Part shown: piece after piece, positions 18,277-27,206 of the stretch
How the letters are laid out: every line of letters begins with the position of its first letter
How positions within the stretch are numbered: position 1 is the first letter of the stretch
DNA from: CALAZP01 sp964410725
Lineage (GTDB): Bacteria > Bacteroidota > Bacteroidia > Chitinophagales > Saprospiraceae
Reading direction: 5' to 3'
DNA: 64,000 bases
Assembly (NCBI GenBank): GCA_964410725.1
Contig: CAYPID010000002.1
Location: 124,001-188,000 of the forward strand
Made by a program: the position numbers and the translations under genes
Notes under the pieces: model-generated
Seen by the model: the letters and a program-made list of their open reading frames with translations, nothing else
Database searches by the model: none
Told to the model about the DNA's origin: nothing

Positions 18277-21200
18277 ATGAAGTATACAATGAAAAAATTG
18301 TTTTTGGTTGGCATTACCAGTTTGCTGTTGAACCTATCCCTTTTTGCCGAAGGCACAAAACAAGCTGCCCCAAATGCGCCTGGAAACCCAGCAGACACCT
18401 TAGTGATGTTGGAAGTCAACAACCCCAATTTCGGGTCTTTTGCAGCTTTCAACGGGCCTGAGGAAAGTAGAATGTTCTTTAGGATTCAGAACAATACTGA
18501 AAAAGTTTTTCTGGGATTAGCAGCTGCTGTTGATGCCAATGGATTTGAATTTAGTAACGATCTAACAGCTTCTTACACATTTCAAATTCGCAAACTAAAT
18601 ACTTCAGGTGGGGAGCATCCAATTGTTCATGGTCCTTTTGTAATTGGGAAAAACAACGCCAATCTAAATGCCTACGACCAATCAGCTTTCCCCAATTACG
18701 CAACCACAGCAACTTCCAATGGACAATTGATTTATTTTTTCGATCCGGGCGCTAACATCGATTACGGTGCTGGAGATTACTTTATAGAATTCGAAAGATT
18801 ACAATCCAACCCGGATGATGAGGGGTTTGAGGACAGGCTTTTTATCCCCTTTTGGGATGTCACTGTAACCAGTGCAACAGATGTCCCTATTCTCGGTAGG
18901 TTATATTCGAGAAACTGGGCATTTAGAACACCAACGATTACGGGTGATTCCTATCCAGATTGTGGTTGGGACCGGGAATATCAAGGAATTGTTTACACCT
19001 ATACTAATGATGGCTTTGTAACTCAACTGGACTTTTCTAATTCTGGATTTCAAGGTCTATCTTTTAACATTGCTATTAATTCATCTGGACCAGGAAATAC
19101 TGGTAATCTTTTAGAAGATCGGAAATCCAGGGAAGGAAATGAAACCCAAAACGCTTCTGAGTTTTTGATTTTCCTCAACCCTCCCTGCGAAGTCTGCTTT
19201 CCATCTGGAGAATGCGCCGAAGTGATATCCGATGGCAATTTCGTTCCTGATCCAAATGGGGTATATTGTCTTGAAGTAACTTCCACTAGTCCAGGGCAAA
19301 TGGAAGTTATATTGGATTTTAATTCTAACGGGGTTTACGAACCTCAACTTCAGGACCTTTTGTTGGTTTATGAGTTTTTTAAAGCGGATTTTGATGCCAA
19401 TGGTGGAAATCCTATTACAGCTTGTATCCCTTGGGACGGAATCAAAGCAGATGGTACAGGAATAAATTATCAAGATACCATGCAAGTGATTCTAACCTAC
19501 CAACAAGGCCTTCAGCACTACTCGGGATATGATGTAGAATTTGTAAAAAATGGGTTTTGTGTGGAAACCGTTAGACCCATCAATTGCTCTGGTGAACCTT
19601 CTAATTTTTTATATTGGGACGATTCGGATTTAGTAAACGTGACCAACCCGGGAACAGGGCAACCATTGTCCCTTCTAGAAGGATGCGAATGTGGGATTAA
19701 TAACTGTAGAACGTGGACTCAATTCGATTCAGATATTACCACTCCAGAAAACGATTGCGGCCTAATTGACGACAATACTTTAGGCTATGGCGATAAAAGC
19801 ACCTTAAATACCTGGTGGGTAGCCAACCTTCAAAGGATATTTATCCAGGATTTACCTTTACATACATGTGCGGTCACTGCACCTTCCTCTGTAATTTGTG
19901 AAGGAGAGGTTACCGTTTTAACTGCCAATGTCTCTACTCTATTTACTGAGGGTCTTTCTTATGCTTGGTCTGGTCCTGACGGATATACTGGTAGTACTGG
20001 ACCTACTTCCGGACCCGTGTCCTTACCTGGCCTCTATCAAGTGGTTGTTACCGATATAGAAGGGTTAACCACTACCTGTGATTTTTTTCTGACCGTATTA
20101 GAGGCCCCCACATTAGAATGTAATGCTACTCCGGTTGCGTGTACTGGTGAACTTACTGGTCAGATTTTAGTCAGTGCTTCTGGTGGTTCAGGGAGTGGCT
20201 ATGAGTTTAGTTTAGATGGAGAAAATTACTCGGCATCCAGCGTGTTCAGTAACTTACCAGCCGGAGAATATACCGTTTTCGTCAGAGATGCAGTTGGTTG
20301 TACCAATACATGTGAAGTTATTATTGTAGAACCAGATCCCATTTCCATAACCTTAATTTCAGCCACGCCACCATCATGTAATAATATCTCTGACGGCCGA
20401 GCAAGCATTTCAATTGCTGGAGGAATACCACCTTTTACTTATTTGTGGAGCTCTGGGTCCGTTTCTTCCAGCCCAACAAATTTAGTAGGTGGAATTAATA
20501 CGGTTACTGTAACTGATAATGCTCAGTGTACTGAGGTGTTTTCTATTCAACTCGCTGAACCTCCACTTTTATCAGTTTTTACTCAAGTCATCAAACCCGT
20601 TACCTGTTTTGATGATAATGATGGAAGCATTTCTGCTCTGGGAACTGGGGGCACACCTCCCTATAACTTTCTTTGGGATAATGGAGAAACTACAGCAACT
20701 GCTACCTCTCTATCTCTTGGGGTGCATTCCGTTACCATAACAGATTTTAATGGTTGTGCGGCCATTGCCACCGATACAATTCTAGGACCTGAAAGTCCTC
20801 TTTCGTGCTTTGTGCTAGAATTAAGTCCAGTCAGTTACCCAGGTCAACAAGATGGGGTAGCTTCCGCCTTCCCTTCAGGTGGTTGGAGTGGATATTCCTA
20901 TCTGTGGAGTAATGGATCTACCCTCAAACAAGCCAATAATTTATCAGCTGGACTCCAATCTGTAACTGTAACTGATGCTTTTGGATGTGAAACGGTTTGT
21001 AGCGTTATTGTTTCTGAAATTCCACCCATTGAATGTACCGTTTTCGAATCTCAACCTATTTCTTGTAATGGAGGATCAGATGGAAGAGCTACAGTTGAGG
21101 CCACTGGCGGAAATGGGGAATTATCTTACAGATGGAGCAATGGTAATACAGGGAGAACGGCCATTAATCTTTCAGCAGGTATCAGCTATACGGTTACTAT

Positions 21201-24087
21201 AACCGACGAGGAAGGATATACCGAAACGTGTTCAATTGTTCTTTCCGATCCTCCAGGTTTGCCTTGCAACCTTGAAGTTTTATCAAATGTCAGTTGTTTT
21301 GGCAATAACGACGGTATTGCACGGGCCAATGTGCCTTCAACTGGTGGTCCATATAGTTTCCTTTGGGACAATGGAGATACGCGGCAAACTGCTGATTCAT
21401 TGAGAGCAGGTACAAGATTTGTTACCATAACAGATGGCGAAGGATGCCCAACCGTTTGTTTTATTAATATCAGTCAACCCATTTTAAGGATTAATTGTCC
21501 TGATAACTTGACCTTGGATTGCGATGATCCTGCAAATGAAGGTCTGATTGAAGCCTGGTTAACTGACGCTAGCCTTACTGGGGCATGTGAGGATTTAGAA
21601 ATTAGTACCAATTACAATCCAGATAACTTTAGCGTTAATGGATGTAACCTCACTCAAACTGTAGTATTTTTCACCCAAGATCCCATCGGATTGACTACCG
21701 CTTCTTGCTTTTCCAGAATTTTCATTACCGACAACCAGCCTCCCAATATTATTTGTCCTCCTGATACTGTAATTGCATGTGATGCCAATCTGCCAAAAAT
21801 AGATTTTTTTGGAGGTCAAGTAAGTGATGATTGTTCTCTATTTATTCCTAATTTTTCCGAAGGAGGAGATCCATCCAATGAAGTGATAGGAGGCATATGC
21901 GATGAAGGAATAGATGGATGTATTACCGTTACTTTTCTCGGCAAAACAACTATTGGAAGTGCTCAAGTGGAGCTCTCCTTTGAAGTGGTCAACAACTGCG
22001 ATGCTAATATTCGTTATGTTTCCTTTCAATTGCCATCCAAAACCACTGCCGTCTATCCAGAACACCAAAGTCTGTATGAAGGAAATTTAGGTGATTATAC
22101 CATAGAAAATCCAACTAGTCAATTCTTGCATTTTTTAAGGTTTAATCCGCTTAGTGGCTTCTTTTCCCGTGGCAAAACCGAAACCTTTCAGTACACCTTA
22201 CCTATCAATAAAGTACCTGAAGAATTAGTGGTCCTGGTAAGAACCAACCAAGATTATTATCACGTAAAATTATCAGCTGCTTGCACCTCCAATAAAAGTT
22301 CTTTGTCACAAAAACTCAATACTGACGGAATAATTGTTCAATGGGTAAGCGATGTAAGTAATAACGAATCAGGGTGTGCTCCGTTTAATATTATTTATAC
22401 CAGAACTTACACAGCAACGGATGCCTGTGGTAATGAATCGCTTCCATGCTCCCAAGAAATTATAGTGGAATCCGATGCTAGTCCCCCCATTCTGCTGCAC
22501 GATTATCCAGGTATCGAAAATGTAAATCATCTCGATACCGTATATATTGATTGTCCTTTATTAGAACCACCATTGCCACAGACAGCAGTAAGGGCAATCG
22601 ATGGATGTACCAATCCCCGAATTGAATTTAGTGAGGTGGTTATCGATCAAGCTGTAGGAAATGCCTGTGATGAAAAAGGATATGAAAAATTATTGCTGTG
22701 TACTTGGAAAGCATTTGATGAGTGTAACTATGAAGCAGAATATTCTTTTTACATGGCTATTGTTGATAGAGAAGCACCGGAATTTTATCCAATTCCAATA
22801 CCAGAATTAATTGGCACATGTTCCAATATTCCTCCTGTACCTGATATTATTGCCTCCGACAACTGTTCCAGCCTTGAAGTGAATTTTACCGAAAATATTA
22901 TTTACGACGAGTGCAATAATGTTAGATTAATAAGAATTTGGTCAGCCACAGATGCTTGCGGAAATAGAGCTGATGTCAGTCAAACCGTCTTCCTACTTGA
23001 TGATTCTGCACCAACTATTTCTTTTGATCATCCCGAGCTAAGGTATGTAGAAAACGGAGCGGAATTATTAGTGGATTGCGATCAAGCTTCACTTTTAATT
23101 ATAGATAATTCATATGCTACCGCCTCAGACATTTGTGACCCTAATCCAATTTTTGAAAAAACGGTCGAGCAAATTGGAAACTTAGAGTCTTGTAATCTGG
23201 ATGAAATAGATTACAAGATAACTTGGACCGCATCGGATAACTGTAACAACGTTTCTACCTTTGTGATATACTTAAACATCTTCGATAATGAAAAACCAAC
23301 CTTAGTTAACGTTCCAGATGATATTTGTACCACCGTTTTACCTCCGGTTCCCACTAATGTATTCGCCACCGATGGTTGCGATAATAATCCAACAGTTACC
23401 TTCACAGAAACCAATCCCATACCTATTGGGGGAAGCAGTACAGTAACTAGAACCTGGACAGCTGAGGACCAATGCGGAAATAAAATCAGCGATAAGCAGG
23501 TAATTACTTTGAACCCCTCTTTAATTTCATTTATTCAGGTACCTACCGCCGCCGTAGTCTGTGGATCCAGTAATAATGCCCTATCAGGGCTGGCCGCTGG
23601 GGGAACTCCTCCCTATTCCTTTCAATGGTCTGTATCTCAAGGAAATGCGGTCATTACTTCTAATAGAAATGCCAGTGAAATTTCATTTTCAGCAGGAACA
23701 GGTACTTCACTCTTCGAACTAGAAGTAACGGATAGTAGAGGGTGTACCGATTATGTCTATCAATTCATTCAGTGTACCAACCCTTCCATCATTCAATCTG
23801 AACCGCAGAACCAAAGGATCGGGAAACAGCTGCTCTGGAAAATCTATCCAAATCCTGCTTCCAAAAAAGCATTTTTGACTTTTAATCCTCAAACCAAAGA
23901 GCAGATTGTGTTGAAAATTTATAACAACGAAGGCCAACTAATGCATACGAAACAGTATGATAATATCCCAGCGAGTACCGTAGAATTGGACTTAAACCAT
24001 TGGGAAAATGGCATATACAATGTATCTATCTACAATAAAGATGGAGCCCTATTGGAATCACAAATTTTATTAGTGAATGCCTACTAA
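18277..24087 (+). CDS. Giant T9SS-secreted adhesin-like protein with SprB and HYR-like repeats
   Basis: This 1936-residue surface protein has a signal peptide (LFLVGITSLLLNLSLFAEG); the true start may be the second Met at 18289. Residues about 25-520 form an N-terminal beta-rich region of unknown type. An Ig/PKD-like unit (about 530-610) is followed by six SprB-type repeats at about 613-1068, each with the pattern SCxxxxDGxAxxxxxGGxxPYxxLW then GxxxVTITDxxGC. A Cys-rich stretch of HYR-like modules follows (about 1072-1748, recurring DNxPPxIxCP and TDACGN motifs), then one more SprB-like repeat and a type IX sorting domain (about 1852-1936, starting WKIYPNPASKKAFLTF). The T9SS exports it across the outer membrane and attaches or releases it. 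SprB-like proteins act in adhesion or gliding, but its role here is inferred. It stands alone, divergent from atpB. Confidence 0.93.
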   Translation: MKYTMKKLFLVGITSLLLNLSLFAEGTKQAAPNAPGNPADTLVMLEVNNPNFGSFAAFNGPEESRMFFRIQNNTEKVFLGLAAAVDANGFEFSNDLTASYTFQIRKLNTSGGEHPIVHGPFVIGKNNANLNAYDQSAFPNYATTATSNGQLIYFFDPGANIDYGAGDYFIEFERLQSNPDDEGFEDRLFIPFWDVTVTSATDVPILGRLYSRNWAFRTPTITGDSYPDCGWDREYQGIVYTYTNDGFVTQLDFSNSGFQGLSFNIAINSSGPGNTGNLLEDRKSREGNETQNASEFLIFLNPPCEVCFPSGECAEVISDGNFVPDPNGVYCLEVTSTSPGQMEVILDFNSNGVYEPQLQDLLLVYEFFKADFDANGGNPITACIPWDGIKADGTGINYQDTMQVILTYQQGLQHYSGYDVEFVKNGFCVETVRPINCSGEPSNFLYWDDSDLVNVTNPGTGQPLSLLEGCECGINNCRTWTQFDSDITTPENDCGLIDDNTLGYGDKSTLNTWWVANLQRIFIQDLPLHTCAVTAPSSVICEGEVTVLTANVSTLFTEGLSYAWSGPDGYTGSTGPTSGPVSLPGLYQVVVTDIEGLTTTCDFFLTVLEAPTLECNATPVACTGELTGQILVSASGGSGSGYEFSLDGENYSASSVFSNLPAGEYTVFVRDAVGCTNTCEVIIVEPDPISITLISATPPSCNNISDGRASISIAGGIPPFTYLWSSGSVSSSPTNLVGGINTVTVTDNAQCTEVFSIQLAEPPLLSVFTQVIKPVTCFDDNDGSISALGTGGTPPYNFLWDNGETTATATSLSLGVHSVTITDFNGCAAIATDTILGPESPLSCFVLELSPVSYPGQQDGVASAFPSGGWSGYSYLWSNGSTLKQANNLSAGLQSVTVTDAFGCETVCSVIVSEIPPIECTVFESQPISCNGGSDGRATVEATGGNGELSYRWSNGNTGRTAINLSAGISYTVTITDEEGYTETCSIVLSDPPGLPCNLEVLSNVSCFGNNDGIARANVPSTGGPYSFLWDNGDTRQTADSLRAGTRFVTITDGEGCPTVCFINISQPILRINCPDNLTLDCDDPANEGLIEAWLTDASLTGACEDLEISTNYNPDNFSVNGCNLTQTVVFFTQDPIGLTTASCFSRIFITDNQPPNIICPPDTVIACDANLPKIDFFGGQVSDDCSLFIPNFSEGGDPSNEVIGGICDEGIDGCITVTFLGKTTIGSAQVELSFEVVNNCDANIRYVSFQLPSKTTAVYPEHQSLYEGNLGDYTIENPTSQFLHFLRFNPLSGFFSRGKTETFQYTLPINKVPEELVVLVRTNQDYYHVKLSAACTSNKSSLSQKLNTDGIIVQWVSDVSNNESGCAPFNIIYTRTYTATDACGNESLPCSQEIIVESDASPPILLHDYPGIENVNHLDTVYIDCPLLEPPLPQTAVRAIDGCTNPRIEFSEVVIDQAVGNACDEKGYEKLLLCTWKAFDECNYEAEYSFYMAIVDREAPEFYPIPIPELIGTCSNIPPVPDIIASDNCSSLEVNFTENIIYDECNNVRLIRIWSATDACGNRADVSQTVFLLDDSAPTISFDHPELRYVENGAELLVDCDQASLLIIDNSYATASDICDPNPIFEKTVEQIGNLESCNLDEIDYKITWTASDNCNNVSTFVIYLNIFDNEKPTLVNVPDDICTTVLPPVPTNVFATDGCDNNPTVTFTETNPIPIGGSSTVTRTWTAEDQCGNKISDKQVITLNPSLISFIQVPTAAVVCGSSNNALSGLAAGGTPPYSFQWSVSQGNAVITSNRNASEISFSAGTGTSLFELEVTDSRGCTDYVYQFIQCTNPSIIQSEPQNQRIGKQLLWKIYPNPASKKAFLTFNPQTKEQIVLKIYNNEGQLMHTKQYDNIPASTVELDLNHWENGIYNVSIYNKDGALLESQILLVNAY

Positions 24088-27000
24088 AATAAAACTCCCT
24101 TGGATTTGACGAAGGAACACCAGGTGCATTTTTTATCACCGCATCCCTCGTCAAATTCAAGGTTTTTAATTTTTTGATAAGTCTCTACCAATAGGTTTTG
24201 AAAAACTTCCAATTCGCCTTGCTGAAATTCAACCAAATGAGATGCAGTTTTGTCCTCCTTTTGATGACCAGTATAATCGATTTCTCCGAATTTTACCGCT
24301 GTACCATTCGAAAGAAAACTCTCTAGTAAAACCTTGTAAAAATATAATTGTACCCGATAAGTTCCGCTATATGGAGGTTCAGGTAAAATTTCTTTTAACC
24401 TGTTATTATTGGGCTTGGACGTTTTGTAATCAATCACCCTAATACTGCCATCCGCCAAATATTCGCATTTGTCAATTTTTCCCGTAAGGGGTACCCCTTC
24501 AAATACCGTTCTCTTCACTTCGTATTCCACCTTATAATCAGGAAGCCACTTGCCGGAAGACTTATCGTGATATTCTTTTAAGGTCGTCTTCCCAAGGTGT
24601 TCAAAGATATCTCTCATATTAGGTGTGAAAAAACCATTCCTCCTTTCCATTTCATCCTCAAAAAAATCAATCAAAGGCTTAGGATCTTTTAATTTTGCCA
24701 TATCATTAGCCCCCCACCTGAAGTACCGCTCTAGCGATTTATGAATCACCGTGCCATAAGTCAAATGATCGTTCGAAGGTTGGGGAACCTTTAAAACCTG
24801 ATTGAAATAAAAAGATGTGGGACACCTTAAGTATTCATTGAGCGAAGATGCACTCAAAGCCCAATGCTCAAAAAATTCCTCCAACTGAACGGAATGGTCC
24901 TCCAAAGTCTGGCGAATACCGTACGATTTAATAGTATCTAAAATTGCTATGGTAATCTCAGCATCCTCAAACGATTTAGTTTGAATTGGATGCTGGGTCT
25001 TATTGATTACCTCATCAATAAATTGGCTGTGAGTCATTTGCTTACCATCACGCTCTAAACCAAAAGAGAGATGAAGTTGCCTTTTTGCACGAGTCATCGC
25101 TACGTAGAATAACCTTCTTTTTGCTTCTAAATCGTCTTCAGCCCCACTCAAGGTCAAGGTGTCGGGTAATGCGAACGTATTAGCTTTACCCTTTTTGTCT
25201 TCCCAGTTGTCTTTAGTCAGTTTAAACATCCATACATATTCGAATTCTAAACCCTTAGAACTGTGGGCGGTAATTAAATTAACCGCATTCCGATTAGACG
25301 AGCCAACGTACATAGGAATTGAGATGTAATGCTCCATCATACGGTCTAATTTGCCCAATAAACTGCTTATACTCAACGTAGCATCCCTTTTGATTTCATC
25401 TTCGATAAAAACCAAAAAACTCTTAATAGTTTGCAGATCCATCTCTTTGGAATCTCCTCTTAGGATTTGTTCCATAATCCCGCTTTCCCACACTAATGAT
25501 CCGACTAACTCAAGTAATGACAATTGATGGACCTGATTGATCCATTTTTCCAAAAACTTACCCGCCTTCCAAACTCTTTCTTTTTCATCCTGCTCTAATT
25601 CAGCGATTTCCAACTTGGATTGTTCTATCAACAATTCCCTCCAAAAGCTTCTTTTATCCTCCATATTCCTTCTGTGTAAGGCCATTCGGGCAACAGTAGA
25701 AGTGCCAACATCCATAAAATCGTAATGCAGGATTGGAAATAATAAATGTTCTCCTGAAAAAGGGACATGGGCTTCTTTATCCAGATAATTCAATAAGTTG
25801 TAGAGCTGCTTAAAAAGTGGCAACCTCAGAATATCCACCTGCTTTCTCAACTGAACTGGAATTCCAAATTGCTTTAGATACGATGCTAAATCCTCTCCAT
25901 CTTTATTCAAGTAAAAAATAACGGCCATCTCATTATAGTCTACTCCCTTATGATGAAGTTCCAGAATCTCCTCCTTTATACCCATCATCTCTTGCAAATC
26001 ATTCTCGTATTGGATGACCTTTATCCCTCCTGTAAGTTGGGCAATCGTCCTATTCTTGGCGATTAAATTTTTGGTCAATTCAGCATTTCCTAACTTGTTA
26101 ATCGCCCTAATTTCATTGTTTTCTATAGAATAGGAAGCGGCATCCAAAATTTCTTGACTTGAACGGTAATTGTCTTCCAAAACCACCAATTCCATTTCCT
26201 CACCGTATTTATGATAAATATTCTTGAGGTTCTCTAACCTAGCTCCTTGAAATTCATATATCGCCTGATCATCATCCCCAACAATAAATAAATTAGGTGC
26301 TTCCCAGAAATCTGCTAATAATTGCAAAATCTCACTTTGAGAACCATTGGTGTCTTGAAATTCATCTACTAAAAAGTATAAATACCGTTCTCTATACTCT
26401 GCCAAAATCGACTCATCTTCTTGAAAAGCTTTAAGGACCCAATTGATCATGTCCCCATATTCATACCACCCTGCTTTTTGAAGATACCCTTCGTAAACTT
26501 TAAAATATTGAGCCGCCTCCAGCGTCGTTGCCATCCTTTTGCGCTCATTCTCTATCCTTTCAGGATGGGGGTCACCAGGTTGGATACCCCTTTTAGCATT
26601 GGCCCTTTTATAATAAAATCCTTCTCTGCTGGGAAGTTCTGAAAGATATTTCGAAACGGCCTTTTCAATTTTGGCATAATCCCAGTTTTCAAACTTCATA
26701 ATTTGAAATAAATTTCGGACATATCGCTCTTTTGCATATCTGCCACCAACCTTACTGATTAATAAACTATCTGCTGGAACTTTATCCAATACCTTTCTAA
26801 TCAAATCTATCCGATCTAAATCCGATACCACCTGCATATTGAGCTGTCCAAATTTTTCTGGATATTGTTGAATAACCATATTACAGAAAGAGTGGAAAGT
26901 GTGAATGGCTACTTTATGTGCTGCAATACCGATGAACTCTACCAATCTCTTTCTCATTGCCCAGACCCCCGAGTCCGTATAGGTAAGACACAATATATTC

Positions 27001-27182
27001 TCAGGTTTGGCATCTGTCTCCATGAGAATTTTTCCAATCCTTGCAGCCAAAATATGTGTTTTCCCAGTTCCAGGTCCTGCAATCACCATTACGGGACCTT
27101 CAATAGTTTCCACTGCTTTTTTCTGCGAAAAATTCAATCCAGCCAATACCCTTTCAAAGGCAGGTTTCGTTTTTTTAACCAT
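24084..27182 (-). CDS. UvrD/RecB-type ATP-dependent helicase fused to a PD-(D/E)XK nuclease with a likely Fe-S cluster
   Basis: The 1032-residue protein carries superfamily 1A helicase motifs: Walker A VIAGPGTGKTHILAARI near 33-47, motif II FLVDEFQDTNGSQSEILQLL near 280, GDDDQAIYEFQGA, TAHSSKGLEFEYVWM and VAMTRAKRQLHLSFG. From about residue 775 a RecB-like nuclease follows, with GTVIHKSLE, the acidic residue in TGKIDKCEYL and the catalytic VIDYKTSKP. One Cys before the nuclease core (C787 in YLRCPTSFYF) and three at the very end (C1014, C1019, C1022) match the four-Cys Fe-S arrangement of AddB-type nucleases. It likely processes DNA ends for recombination repair. It lies 24 bases after dnaX and overlaps the convergent adhesin stop. 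Confidence 0.9.
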   Translation of the reverse strand: MVKKTKPAFERVLAGLNFSQKKAVETIEGPVMVIAGPGTGKTHILAARIGKILMETDAKPENILCLTYTDSGVWAMRKRLVEFIGIAAHKVAIHTFHSFCNMVIQQYPEKFGQLNMQVVSDLDRIDLIRKVLDKVPADSLLISKVGGRYAKERYVRNLFQIMKFENWDYAKIEKAVSKYLSELPSREGFYYKRANAKRGIQPGDPHPERIENERKRMATTLEAAQYFKVYEGYLQKAGWYEYGDMINWVLKAFQEDESILAEYRERYLYFLVDEFQDTNGSQSEILQLLADFWEAPNLFIVGDDDQAIYEFQGARLENLKNIYHKYGEEMELVVLEDNYRSSQEILDAASYSIENNEIRAINKLGNAELTKNLIAKNRTIAQLTGGIKVIQYENDLQEMMGIKEEILELHHKGVDYNEMAVIFYLNKDGEDLASYLKQFGIPVQLRKQVDILRLPLFKQLYNLLNYLDKEAHVPFSGEHLLFPILHYDFMDVGTSTVARMALHRRNMEDKRSFWRELLIEQSKLEIAELEQDEKERVWKAGKFLEKWINQVHQLSLLELVGSLVWESGIMEQILRGDSKEMDLQTIKSFLVFIEDEIKRDATLSISSLLGKLDRMMEHYISIPMYVGSSNRNAVNLITAHSSKGLEFEYVWMFKLTKDNWEDKKGKANTFALPDTLTLSGAEDDLEAKRRLFYVAMTRAKRQLHLSFGLERDGKQMTHSQFIDEVINKTQHPIQTKSFEDAEITIAILDTIKSYGIRQTLEDHSVQLEEFFEHWALSASSLNEYLRCPTSFYFNQVLKVPQPSNDHLTYGTVIHKSLERYFRWGANDMAKLKDPKPLIDFFEDEMERRNGFFTPNMRDIFEHLGKTTLKEYHDKSSGKWLPDYKVEYEVKRTVFEGVPLTGKIDKCEYLADGSIRVIDYKTSKPNNNRLKEILPEPPYSGTYRVQLYFYKVLLESFLSNGTAVKFGEIDYTGHQKEDKTASHLVEFQQGELEVFQNLLVETYQKIKNLEFDEGCGDKKCTWCSFVKSKGVLF

Positions 27183-27206
27183 ACTTAATGTTAGAATATA
27201 GATTTA

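Noticed and set aside
18144..18452. 102-codon minus-strand ORF in front of atpB
   Set aside because: It overlaps the signal peptide end of the adhesin gene and both divergent promoters, and its translation has no domain or signal.
20113..21480. Regular repeats of about 230 bases as a CRISPR or DNA satellite
   Set aside because: The repeats are protein-level SprB modules with low nucleotide identity and open reading frame throughout.
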